A stretch of 29,472 nucleotides of DNA. Origin: CAZNMF01 sp035547155 (GTDB lineage Bacteria > Acidobacteriota > Vicinamibacteria > Vicinamibacterales > SCN-69-37). The translations under genes and the position numbers were made by a program. The stretch is taken from contig DASZVJ010000227.1 of the NCBI GenBank assembly GCA_035547155.1, forward strand, positions 1 through 29,472, written 5' to 3'. Below the pieces are notes generated by a model. That model was not told the DNA's origin and searched no databases. It saw only the letters and a program-made list of their open reading frames with translations. This document shows, piece by piece, positions 23,271-29,335 of this stretch. Numbering within the stretch: position 1 is the stretch's first letter; the number at the start of each line of letters is the position of its first letter.

Positions 23271-23666
23271 CTATCTGGACGCGGCTGCCGCAGCGGCGAT
23301 GTGGTACTGCATCATCGTCGCGATGCGCACGGCGCGCTGCTTGGCTTCCGTGGCCATCGGTCCCACGAACAGCTCGTCGACCGTCGCGTGGAACACGCTC
23401 ACCCAGCGATCGAACTCGTGCGACGTGAGCGGTGTTCGCCCCGCGAGCACGAGATGGACGGCCAGCGGATTGCCCTTGAACCCGGGCACGCCGAACAGCA
23501 CGGAGTCCCAGAACGCGTACATCTTCGGCAGATGCTCTGCCCAGTTCACTTTGGCGACGTCGTTGAAGATTGGCCCAATGCAGTCGTCGGCACGCACGCG
23601 CGTGTAGAACTCGTCGACGAGGCGCGCGACACCGGCGCCGGGCGTGAGATCGGAGTGTGTGCTCAT
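23271..23666 (-). CDS. Group III truncated haemoglobin
   Basis: This 131-residue 2-over-2 globin has group III signatures: LVDEFYTRVRADDCIGPIFND with Tyr21 (B10), NWAEHLPKMYAFWDSVLFG with His45 (E7), GNPLAVHL with His71 as the probable proximal haem ligand (F8), and EFDRWVSVF with Trp88 (G8). Such globins bind oxygen and nitric oxide and are linked to nitrosative or microaerobic stress. Its ATG overlaps the stop codon of the upstream Rrf2 regulator (ATGA, 23663-23666), so the two are translationally coupled, supporting a role in NO detoxification. Confidence 0.92.
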   Translation of the reverse strand: MSTHSDLTPGAGVARLVDEFYTRVRADDCIGPIFNDVAKVNWAEHLPKMYAFWDSVLFGVPGFKGNPLAVHLVLAGRTPLTSHEFDRWVSVFHATVDELFVGPMATEAKQRAVRIATMMQYHIAAAAAASR

Positions 23667-24211
23667 GCGAATCCTGGGGCGGGTTGTTCTGATTTCGAAC
23701 TTCGACGCGCGCCTTTGCGCGCATCGCCCCGAGCTTGTCGAGGGGCATCGCCCCGAGCTTGCCGAGAGGTGAACGAGGCGTCGAGCCGCTTCATGCGTGA
23801 CACCCACTGCGGCCGCGCGACGAGATCGGCGATCGTCGACTGGTTCAACGTGTCGAAGAACGCGTCGAAGGCGTCGCGCAGCACGCCCTTGAGCCCGCAC
23901 GCGGGCGCGAGCGGGCACGTATTCTGTTCGCGCGCGAAGCACTCCACCAACGCGAGCGTGCCTTCCGTGCGGCGCACCACGTCGCCCACGCGGATCTCGC
24001 CGGGCGCTTGCGCCAGCCGGAAGCCGCCGGTCCGTCCGCGCGTCGTCTCCAGATAGCCGAGCGCCTGCAACCGGTGCACGACCTTGACGACGTGATGACG
24101 CGAGATGCCGAACGCGGACGCGACATCCGACGTCAGGCAGCGCTCGTCGCTGCGGACCGTCGCGTAGATCAGGACGCGCAGGCTGTAGTCGGTGAACGCG
24201 TTAAGTTGCAT
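23663..24211 (-). CDS. Rrf2-family regulator, NsrR-like NO sensor
   Basis: The 182-residue protein has the Rrf2 winged helix (MQLNAFTDYSLRVLIYA; ISRHHVVKVVHRLQALGYL; TRGRTGGFRLA) and three conserved cysteines, Cys91, Cys99 and Cys105 (ECFAREQNTCPLAPACGLKGVL split over this stretch), expected to hold an iron-sulfur cluster that reacts with nitric oxide. It is coupled to a truncated haemoglobin gene, the expected NsrR target. Residues 149-182 are an unusual basic tail encoded by two 24-bp repeats (RQARGDAP then RQARGDAR), making the protein longer than the usual ~150. ATG 24211 lies inside an inverted repeat, suggesting autorepression. Confidence 0.9.
   Translation of the reverse strand: MQLNAFTDYSLRVLIYATVRSDERCLTSDVASAFGISRHHVVKVVHRLQALGYLETTRGRTGGFRLAQAPGEIRVGDVVRRTEGTLALVECFAREQNTCPLAPACGLKGVLRDAFDAFFDTLNQSTIADLVARPQWVSRMKRLDASFTSRQARGDAPRQARGDARKGARRSSKSEQPAPGFA
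23721..23768. repeat. 24-bp tandem repeat inside the 3' end of the NsrR-like gene
   Basis: The unit begins GCATCGCCCCGAGCTTG, with copies at 23721-23744 and 23745-23768 differing at two positions. It is a 3x8 bp unit, keeps frame and encodes an octapeptide repeat in the regulator's tail. A hairpin CGCGC...GCGCG (23706-23720) and a 'cgaagttcgaa' element like that at 5890-5950 adjoin it. Confidence 0.8.
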
Positions 24212-24222
24212 ACAAGATGCAA
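24206..24222. promoter_or_regulatory. Probable NsrR/Rrf2 operator overlapping the start codon
   Basis: TTGCAT-acaag-ATGCAA is a perfect 6-bp inverted repeat with a 5-bp spacer. It resembles NsrR boxes, which are built on ATGCAT-type half sites in an inverted repeat. It contains the regulator's own ATG (complement of 24209-24211). Just upstream on the minus strand TAAACT lies about 10 bases from the ATG, so the transcript may be leaderless and the operator would block it. It also sits in the 57-bp gap to the divergent small gene. Confidence 0.65.
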
Positions 24223-24268
24223 GTTTATCCTGAAACCGGCACGGCGCAAATCGCGCTACCGTATGTGG

Positions 24269-24496
24269 ATGACCAACACGAGGGACCACGAGGCGCTCGA
24301 GCGCGTGCGACGCGCGTGTCTCGAGACCGCGCAGCGTGCGTACGAGGACGCGGGCCTGCGCGGACTCTGCGCGGAAGGTCGATGGGAGGCCGCGATCGAC
24401 GCGATGCGCGCACTCGATCTTCGCCCCCTCGCGGGCAATCGAGAAAGGGTTGACGATGGCCACACGTGCAACGGTTCAGATCAAACGCGTCTATGA
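24269..24496 (+). CDS. Small conserved hypothetical protein
   Basis: This 75-residue product begins TRDHEALERVRRACLETA, followed by QRAYEDAGLRGLCAEGRWEAAIDAMRALDLRPL. The 'YEDAxxxGLCAEGxWExAxxAMRxLDL' pattern resembles short proteins commonly found in proteobacteria and acidobacteria and sometimes labelled acetyltransferase, without evidence that I know of. I chose ATG 24269 (ATG 24263 is equally possible). The last ~20 residues read into the next gene, overlapping it by 41 bases. It is divergent from the NsrR-like gene. Function is unknown; helical throughout by appearance. Confidence 0.6.
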   Translation: MTNTRDHEALERVRRACLETAQRAYEDAGLRGLCAEGRWEAAIDAMRALDLRPLAGNRERVDDGHTCNGSDQTRL

Positions 24497-24818
24497 TTCG
24501 CCCGCCAGGACGGATGGGCTGCGCATCCTGGTCGATCGTCTCTGGCCGCGTGGCCTGTCACGCGAGGCCGCGGCACTGGACGAGTGGATGCCGGACGTCG
24601 CGCCCTCGGCTGCGCTCCGGAAATGGTTCGGCCACGATCCTGCGCGCTGGACGGCCTTCCAACAGCGCTACCGCCGCGAGCTCGACGCGCGTCCCGAGCC
24701 CATCCACGCCCTCGCCGCGCGCATCCGCGGCCACCGCGCGACGCTGCTCTTCGGCGCGAAGGACGTCGAGCGCAATCAGGCGGCGGTGTTGCGAAGCTAT
24801 CTGATGAAGAAAGCTTGA
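24456..24818 (+). CDS. DUF488 family protein
   Basis: This 120-residue protein of the DUF488 (YeaO-like) family is recognised by IKRVYDSPARTDGLRILVDRLWPRG (split over two motifs), LDEWMPDVAPSAALRKWFGHDP and ATLLFGAKDVERNQAAVLRSYL. Length fits the family. ATG 24456 follows AAAGG and lies within the end of the preceding small gene, so the two are probably one transcript. The biochemical role of DUF488 is not established. Confidence 0.88.
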   Translation: MATRATVQIKRVYDSPARTDGLRILVDRLWPRGLSREAAALDEWMPDVAPSAALRKWFGHDPARWTAFQQRYRRELDARPEPIHALAARIRGHRATLLFGAKDVERNQAAVLRSYLMKKA

Positions 24819-24820
24819 GG

Positions 24821-24975
24821 ACATCTAGCTATCGGGTCATCGGGACATCGGATCATCTGGTCATCTGATGTCTGGGTCATCGGCAAGGCACCGATGTTTC
24901 CGATGACCCGATGTCCCGATAGCTAGATGATCCGATGATCCGATGATCCGATGACCAGATGACCCGATGTCGGTG
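24821..24975. repeat. Palindromic array of 8-bp units (gatgaccc type)
   Basis: Right arm (about 24901-24972): GATGACCC, GATGTCCC, GATAGCTA, three GATGATCC, GATGACCA, GATGACCC, GATGTCGG in strict 8-bp register. Left arm (24821-24888) holds the reverse complements, but with unit order partly shuffled. The whole can fold into a long imperfect hairpin. It fills the 169-bp gap between the DUF488 and ankyrin genes and must also contain the ankyrin gene's promoter, if it has its own. Confidence 0.9.
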
Positions 24976-24987
24976 TCCAATCTGCAC

Positions 24988-26208
24988 ATGCGCCGCCTCT
25001 GCCTCGTCTCGCTCCTCGTCGCCCTCGGCTGTGGACGATCGCCAGGGCCCCTGCCTGTGCCGGCTCGGCCGGGCACCAGCGCGCTTCCCGCGTCGCCGCG
25101 CGATCTGGAGACGTTCGCTCCCGCGGCGCATCGGCCGCCGTGCTCGGCGGCTGTCGCCGCGGCACTCGAGGACACGAGACCGCAGGCGATTGCTGACGCT
25201 GCGCGCCGCGGCGAGACGTTCACGTGCGGTCCCGGCACCGAACCGCTGCCACTCGATCGCGCCGTGATGGCCGATCGTCCCGATCGCGTGTACGCGCTGC
25301 TCGAGGCCGGCGCCGATCCGAATGCACAGTGGGGTGCGCATGGTGATCGTTTGCCGCTGCAGATGGCGATTGAGTCCCAGCTGTTCGGGTACGGCCACCT
25401 GAAGCACCGAGCGGAGATCGTCAAGGCGCTGCTCGATCGCGGCGCCGATCCCGACGTGCGGTGGTGCCCGTACGAGAGCCGCGACCTGGTCCCGACCGGC
25501 TCGACGGCGTGCGTCACCGCCGGCGGCGTCACGCCGCTGATGATGGCGGCCGCGTTGGATCAGCTCGACGTCGTCGTGCTGCTGCTCGAGGCGGGAGCCA
25601 ACGTCGATCTGGAGGACCGATACGGCGCGAGCGCCATCGATCGCGCGAGCAGCCAGGCTGTCCTGTCGGTGCTCCTCGAGCGGATCTTCCCGGACGCGCG
25701 CGAGCGGCGCGCGCACGCGCTCGACTATCTCCGCACGCGCCTGGCCCGCCAGTCCGATCGGGAGGCGCAGTGGCTCCCCACGCCGCTGATGCAGGCGATA
25801 GCCGGTGGACACGTGGATTTCGTGCTGCCACCGCCTGAGCCGCCGCCTCCGCCCCCATCACCGCGCGCGCGAGCCGTCGCGCCGGCGCCACGAGAAGATC
25901 CACATCTCGGCCGAGCCCGCGCCATCCTCCAACTCGGCGCGGATCCGAACGAGCGCATCGCGCGCGGCTCCCTCGACTGGACACCGCTCGCGCTCGCCAT
26001 GTACGGGCGCTCGGCGCAGATGGTCGAAGTCCTGCTGCAATATGGCGCCGATCCCACGCTTCGCTGGTGCGCGGACGTGAAGACGCGGCAGATGCCATCA
26101 GACTGCACGCTCACCACCGCCCCGACGCCGCTGATGTGGGCCGAGCGATCCGGCCAACGCGACATCGCGGCGCTGCTCGTGCGATATGGAGCGGGATCGT
26201 TCCGTTAG
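24988..26208 (+). CDS. Ankyrin-repeat probable lipoprotein
   Basis: The 406-residue protein starts MRRLCLVSLLVALGC, a short signal with an atypical lipobox (Cys15). I chose ATG 24988 over ATG 24967, which lies inside the octamer repeat array. Ankyrin repeats occur at about 80-110, 115-150, 170-210 and, after a Pro-rich linker (PPPEPPPPPPSPRAR, ~280-300), again at 310-400. Two repeats carry the same unusual insertion, ADPxxRWC...C...TPLM, in both halves, suggesting an internal duplication and periplasmic disulfides. Ankyrin domains mediate protein binding; no partner is evident. It is convergent with the VapBC pair. Confidence 0.85.
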   Translation: MRRLCLVSLLVALGCGRSPGPLPVPARPGTSALPASPRDLETFAPAAHRPPCSAAVAAALEDTRPQAIADAARRGETFTCGPGTEPLPLDRAVMADRPDRVYALLEAGADPNAQWGAHGDRLPLQMAIESQLFGYGHLKHRAEIVKALLDRGADPDVRWCPYESRDLVPTGSTACVTAGGVTPLMMAAALDQLDVVVLLLEAGANVDLEDRYGASAIDRASSQAVLSVLLERIFPDARERRAHALDYLRTRLARQSDREAQWLPTPLMQAIAGGHVDFVLPPPEPPPPPPSPRARAVAPAPREDPHLGRARAILQLGADPNERIARGSLDWTPLALAMYGRSAQMVEVLLQYGADPTLRWCADVKTRQMPSDCTLTTAPTPLMWAERSGQRDIAALLVRYGAGSFR

Positions 26209-26220
26209 TTGCTGCCGCAG

Positions 26221-26361
26221 AGTTCTGGGGTTCCGCGTTCTGAGGTTCTGAGGTTCGGGTTCTGCGGTTCTGAGGTTCTGCGGTTCTGGAGTTCGGAACC
26301 GCGGAACCAGAACCGCAGAACCAGAACCCAGAACCTCAGAACCCTAGAACCCCAGAACTCC
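26221..26361. repeat. Palindromic array of 8-bp units (ttctgagg type)
   Basis: Left arm 26221-26294 consists of TTCTGAGG, TTCTGCGG, TTCTGGAG and variants; right arm 26296-26361 is the reverse complement set (CAGAACCC, CCGCAGAA, CAGAACCT). The arms meet near GTTCGGAACCGC. The structure is the same as the array at 24821-24975 but with a different unit sequence. It lies between convergent ankyrin and PIN-domain genes and leaves no room for a gene. Confidence 0.9.
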
Positions 26362-26364
26362 CAA

Positions 26365-26745
26365 TTAAGCCCTCACGATCTCGACATGACAGCCGGCCGC
26401 ACGCGCGAGGGGCTCGAGGTCGTCCGGATCGGAGGTGACGATGTGATCACCGTCGCGCGCCAGCAACACCAGTGCGGCGTCGATCACGTCGCGGCGGCGC
26501 GTCGCGGTCAGCAACTCCCCGGCCGCGCGGCCCAGCGCATCGTCGAGCGGCCTCACGTCGATGCCGTCAAGCGCCTTCGCCAGCAGTTCCTGACGTGGGC
26601 CATGGCCACGCCATGCCTGGCCGATCACGCCTCCATGGGAGACGGGAACGGAGCTCGACAGATGCGCCGCCTTGAGGCGCCTCCACATCGCGCGATCGTG
26701 TCGTTCGAGGGCGATCAGCGCGCCGGTATCAAGCAGCAGCGTCAC
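26365..26745 (-). CDS. PIN-domain toxin (VapC-like)
   Basis: This 126-residue PIN-domain ribonuclease, the usual toxin of VapBC modules, cleaves RNA with Mg2+ held by acidic residues. Visible: LLLDTGALIALERHD (first Asp), GGVIGQAWRG, and DVIDAALVLLARDGDHIVTSDPDDL (distal Asp cluster). The mid-domain acidic residue often seen as AE-x-WRG is Gln here (GQAWRG), a variant I believe occurs in a PIN subfamily. Its ATG overlaps the antitoxin stop by 4 bases (26742-26745), consistent with a coupled toxin-antitoxin operon. Confidence 0.88.
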   Translation of the reverse strand: MTLLLDTGALIALERHDRAMWRRLKAAHLSSSVPVSHGGVIGQAWRGHGPRQELLAKALDGIDVRPLDDALGRAAGELLTATRRRDVIDAALVLLARDGDHIVTSDPDDLEPLARAAGCHVEIVRA

Positions 26746-27059
26746 GCGGCGCCCCGGCGGCGCGGGACGCGTTTCCGCACGCCGGATCGCACGGCGCCGC
26801 GGACGACACGCGCCGCAGATCGATCGGTCCGGGCTTGAGCCGCGAGCTCGTCGGCCGTCAACGATCCGAACTCACGCTCGTACGCCACGATGGCCTCTCC
26901 AAGCGCGCGCAGGCGCCGCTCTTTCTGCACGCGCTCCGCGAGGGCCAGATTCACCCAGGCGCTGAGCGACCCGATGGTCCCCTCCGCGACCGCGTCCTGT
27001 CCGGCCTGCACGAGGTGCGGATCGACCGTGACGGTCAGACGTTCTTTTCCGTGAGTCAT
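26742..27059 (-). CDS. Antitoxin with ribbon-helix-helix N-terminus
   Basis: This 105-residue partner of the PIN toxin has a short beta-strand (ERLTVTVDPHLV) followed by two helices (QAGQDAVAEGTIGSLSAWVNLALAERVQ region), typical of ribbon-helix-helix DNA-binding antitoxins. A central helix and a very basic C-terminus (RSGVRKRVPRRRGAA) should wrap the toxin. It would bind its own promoter. ATG 27059 is preceded by an AT-richer stretch (27060-27100), unlike the surrounding GC-rich DNA, which likely holds the operon promoter and operator (CAACGTTG palindrome near 27092-27099). Confidence 0.83.
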   Translation of the reverse strand: MTHGKERLTVTVDPHLVQAGQDAVAEGTIGSLSAWVNLALAERVQKERRLRALGEAIVAYEREFGSLTADELAAQARTDRSAARVVRGAVRSGVRKRVPRRRGAA

Positions 27060-27114
27060 ACTGAAATGCTAACAACGGTGAGATATGAATACAACGTTGA
27101 TGGCGATGGCGAGA

Positions 27115-27140
27115 GGGCGGCCACAAGGGCCGCCCCTACG
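27115..27140. repeat. Dispersed hairpin repeat copy
   Basis: GGGCGGCCACAAGGGCCGCC..CTACG is the reverse complement of the copy at 45-71. It lies between the divergent ends of the epimerase operon (downstream) and the antitoxin promoter. The rest of the 133-bp gap holds 'ggtagcc..ggttacggcttac' units related to those near 1-45. Confidence 0.75.
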
Positions 27141-27192
27141 AATCTTCTTGGCCGGTAGCCGACGGATCTTGCAGCTCGCTCCTGGTTACGGC

Positions 27193-28215
27193 TTACTTGT
27201 CCGCCGTAGCCTTGGCGGAGGCGGAGGCCTTACGTGGCCGCCGCTGCGGAATCCGGTCGGTCTGTTCGAGCCAGTCGAGCGTCGCGCCGATGGTCTCTGT
27301 CGCGCCGCGGAACGACACGCTGAGCTCACGCCGCGCCTTGGCGTTGTCGACGAACCAGTAGCACGTGGCATACGGCACGACGTGCGGATTGAATGGCAGC
27401 GGCACGTGCAGCGCGACCGCGGTCCGCGCCGCCAGCCGCAGAGCGCCGCCCGGCAGCGTGACGATTGGACGGCGGCGTCCGCTCCACGCGAGCACGAGCT
27501 CCGCCATCCGGCGGATCTCGAGATTGTCGCCGCCGAGGATGTACCGCTCACCCGGCTGCCCGCGCTCGAGCGCCGCCACGATGCCCGTCGCCACGTCGTC
27601 GACGTGCACGACCGACGTGCCGCCGCGACAGACGAACACCGGCGTGGACGTCGCGAAGTCGATCAGGCTGCCGGCCGTGACGAGCGCCGTGTCGCCGGGC
27701 CCGTACACTTCCGCGGGATTCACGATGACGACCGGCACGCCGCGCGCGTGCGCGGCATGTGCGGCGAGCTCCGCGCGGTGCTTCGCGAAGGCGTAGTGCA
27801 GCGTGCGATCGGGCACGGCGAACGCGGTGCGCTCGTCGAAGACGATCGGCCGGCGCGAGGCCGCAATCGCCGCGGCGCTCGACACGACGACCACACGGTG
27901 ACCGGGCCGATCAGCGGCGACATCGAGCACGTTGCGCGTGCCGCCTTCCACCACCGCCGCGAGCCGTGCCGGATCTTCCGGCTCCCAGGCGCCAGGCGCC
28001 GCGAGGTGAATCGTGGCGTCGGTCCCGGCCATGCCGGCGCGGAGCGAGTCCCGATCCCGCACATCCCCACGCGCACGCGTGAACGGCACGCCGTCGAGAC
28101 GCTCGACGCGGCTGGTGTCGCGCAGCAGGCAGACAAGGCGGTGGCCGGCCGCCGCCAGCGATCGTGCGACGACCGATCCGATGAAGCCATTGCCGCCCGT
28201 CAGGAAGATCGTCAT
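27193..28215 (-). CDS. NAD-dependent epimerase/dehydratase (extended SDR)
   Basis: This is a 340-residue extended short-chain dehydrogenase: MTIFLTGGNGFIGSVVARSL (NAD-binding Gly8-Gly10-Gly13 motif), IHLAAPG, VVVVSSAAAIAA (Ser112/113), LHYAFAKHRAE (Tyr141, Lys145) and VHVDDVATGIV. Family members act on nucleotide sugars, hydroxysteroids, flavonoid-like or aldehyde substrates; this one most resembles the dihydroflavonol-reductase-like group, but the substrate is unknown. The last ten residues (SASAKATADK) are encoded by a dispersed repeat rather than the fold. It follows the 165-residue membrane protein gene by 9 bases, implying an operon. Confidence 0.87.
   Translation of the reverse strand: MTIFLTGGNGFIGSVVARSLAAAGHRLVCLLRDTSRVERLDGVPFTRARGDVRDRDSLRAGMAGTDATIHLAAPGAWEPEDPARLAAVVEGGTRNVLDVAADRPGHRVVVVSSAAAIAASRRPIVFDERTAFAVPDRTLHYAFAKHRAELAAHAAHARGVPVVIVNPAEVYGPGDTALVTAGSLIDFATSTPVFVCRGGTSVVHVDDVATGIVAALERGQPGERYILGGDNLEIRRMAELVLAWSGRRRPIVTLPGGALRLAARTAVALHVPLPFNPHVVPYATCYWFVDNAKARRELSVSFRGATETIGATLDWLEQTDRIPQRRPRKASASAKATADK
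27196..27225. repeat. Repeat element encoding the epimerase C-terminus
   Basis: The minus-strand DNA TCCGCC..GCCAAGGC..GGCGGACAAG encodes SASAKATADK followed directly by TAA. It contains the inverted repeat TCCGCC / GGCGGA. This peptide is one I recognise as a recurrent repeat-derived C-terminal tail in acidobacterial proteins; only one copy lies in this window, so the family claim rests on memory. Confidence 0.55.
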
Positions 28216-28224
28216 GCGATCGAT

Positions 28225-28722
28225 CTACTCCGCGTGTCGCTCGCGGCGGCGCCGCCGCTCGTACATCATGATGACCGGCACGTAGAATCCCACGTCGCCG
28301 ACGATCTTGCCGGCGAGCAGGCCGATCACCGGCCCAAGCCATCGCACGCCGGCGGCCATCGCCAGCGGGCGGATCAGGATCGTGTCGATGACGCCGGCCG
28401 GGCCGAGCTCCACGAGCAACTGGACGATCACACTGCGGCGCGCGCGGGCGCCAAGCTTCTGCCCGGACGCACGCGCGTCGCGGTGCGCCGTCAGAAAATC
28501 ACGCGCGGCAATCGCCCCCACGTAGCCGAGCGTCTCGCCACACGTGCCCGCATAGCCGGCGGCCACCGCGCTGGTGGTCAGACGACGGACGATGAACACC
28601 GCCAGCAAGGCGCCGCCGATGCCCGCGATCTCTGCGAGGCCATACCGGGCGATCCATTCGAGGAGCTTCGCGCGCACGCGGATCCGTGGCGCAGGCGACG
28701 AGGTCACGCGCGACGTCCGCAC
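28225..28722 (-). CDS. Unrecognised four-helix membrane protein
   Basis: The 165-residue product, starting with GTG 28722, has hydrophobic segments at about 28-46 (LAEIAGIGGALLAVFIV), 52-70, 98-116 (VIVQLLVELGPAGVIDTIL) and 122-150. It has basic ends (RAKLLEW; ERRRRRERHAE) and a conserved-looking GYAGTCGETLGYVGAIAARDF. I do not recognise the family. It lies between the epimerase (9 bases downstream) and the beta-barrel protein gene (28 bases upstream) on the same strand, so the three are likely co-transcribed. Confidence 0.65.
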   Translation of the reverse strand: MRTSRVTSSPAPRIRVRAKLLEWIARYGLAEIAGIGGALLAVFIVRRLTTSAVAAGYAGTCGETLGYVGAIAARDFLTAHRDARASGQKLGARARRSVIVQLLVELGPAGVIDTILIRPLAMAAGVRWLGPVIGLLAGKIVGDVGFYVPVIMMYERRRRRERHAE

Positions 28723-28750
28723 GCGCGTTCGTGGCGGAACGGCGGCTCCG

Positions 28751-29335
28751 TCACCGCGTGCCCATCAATCCCACTTGTACCGACACGTGCTGGATCGTCT
28801 GCCCATGGAAGGTCGCGCGCACGTAGCGGCCGAACACGCCGATCGCGACGCGTGGCGTCTCGATCACGTCCAGCCCAACCGCAGCGTTGAAGCCCGGTGC
28901 CCAGTCGCGAGTGATGGTCGTGGAGATGTTGGTCGGCGGCTTGTAGCCAAGCATAGACGCGCCGCCGCCGGCCTCGGCCCACAGACAGCGCGTCAACCAT
29001 ACGCGCGCGGATGCGTGGATGTCTCCCGTGCCCCAATGTCCGTCATCGTCGCTACCGCTGAAGTTCTGATCCCAGAACGCGAGCAGCGCCACACGATCGC
29101 GATACCGCGCGCCGGCGGTCAACGCCAGCGTCCCGATCGCACGATCGTCGGGCTGCGTGACGACACCGGCCGGCCGTGCGCCGGTGTCGAGCGTGCCGCT
29201 GACCAACCGTTTTCCGCCGCCGGCGGAGATGCCGTAGAGCAGCGACACGTCGCGCGTCTGCGCAAAGGCCGACGTGGCCATGAGCATGCCTGCGACGGTG
29301 AGAGCGGCGCAAAGCCGGTATCTGTTATTCACCAT
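28751..29335 (-). CDS. Outer-membrane beta-barrel protein
   Basis: This 194-residue protein has a clear signal peptide (MVNNRYRLCAALTVAG...SAFAQ, cleavage after ~25). Alternating-residue strands follow (VSLLYGISAGGGKRL, LALTAGARYRDRVALLAFW, ASARVWLTRCLWAEAGGGASML, GFNAAVGLDVI, RVAIGVFGRYVRATF), ending in HVSVQVGLMG, compatible with an eight-strand outer-membrane barrel. The start ATG (complement of 29333-29335) lies inside a 'ccatggagacatgg' repeat array, and no good ribosome-binding site is seen. Function is unknown; it leads a probable three-gene operon. Confidence 0.78.
   Translation of the reverse strand: MVNNRYRLCAALTVAGMLMATSAFAQTRDVSLLYGISAGGGKRLVSGTLDTGARPAGVVTQPDDRAIGTLALTAGARYRDRVALLAFWDQNFSGSDDDGHWGTGDIHASARVWLTRCLWAEAGGGASMLGYKPPTNISTTITRDWAPGFNAAVGLDVIETPRVAIGVFGRYVRATFHGQTIQHVSVQVGLMGTR

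Noticed and set aside
24821..26361. Octamer arrays as a possible CRISPR
   Set aside because: Units are about 8 bp with no unique spacers and are arranged as palindromes; no cas gene is nearby.
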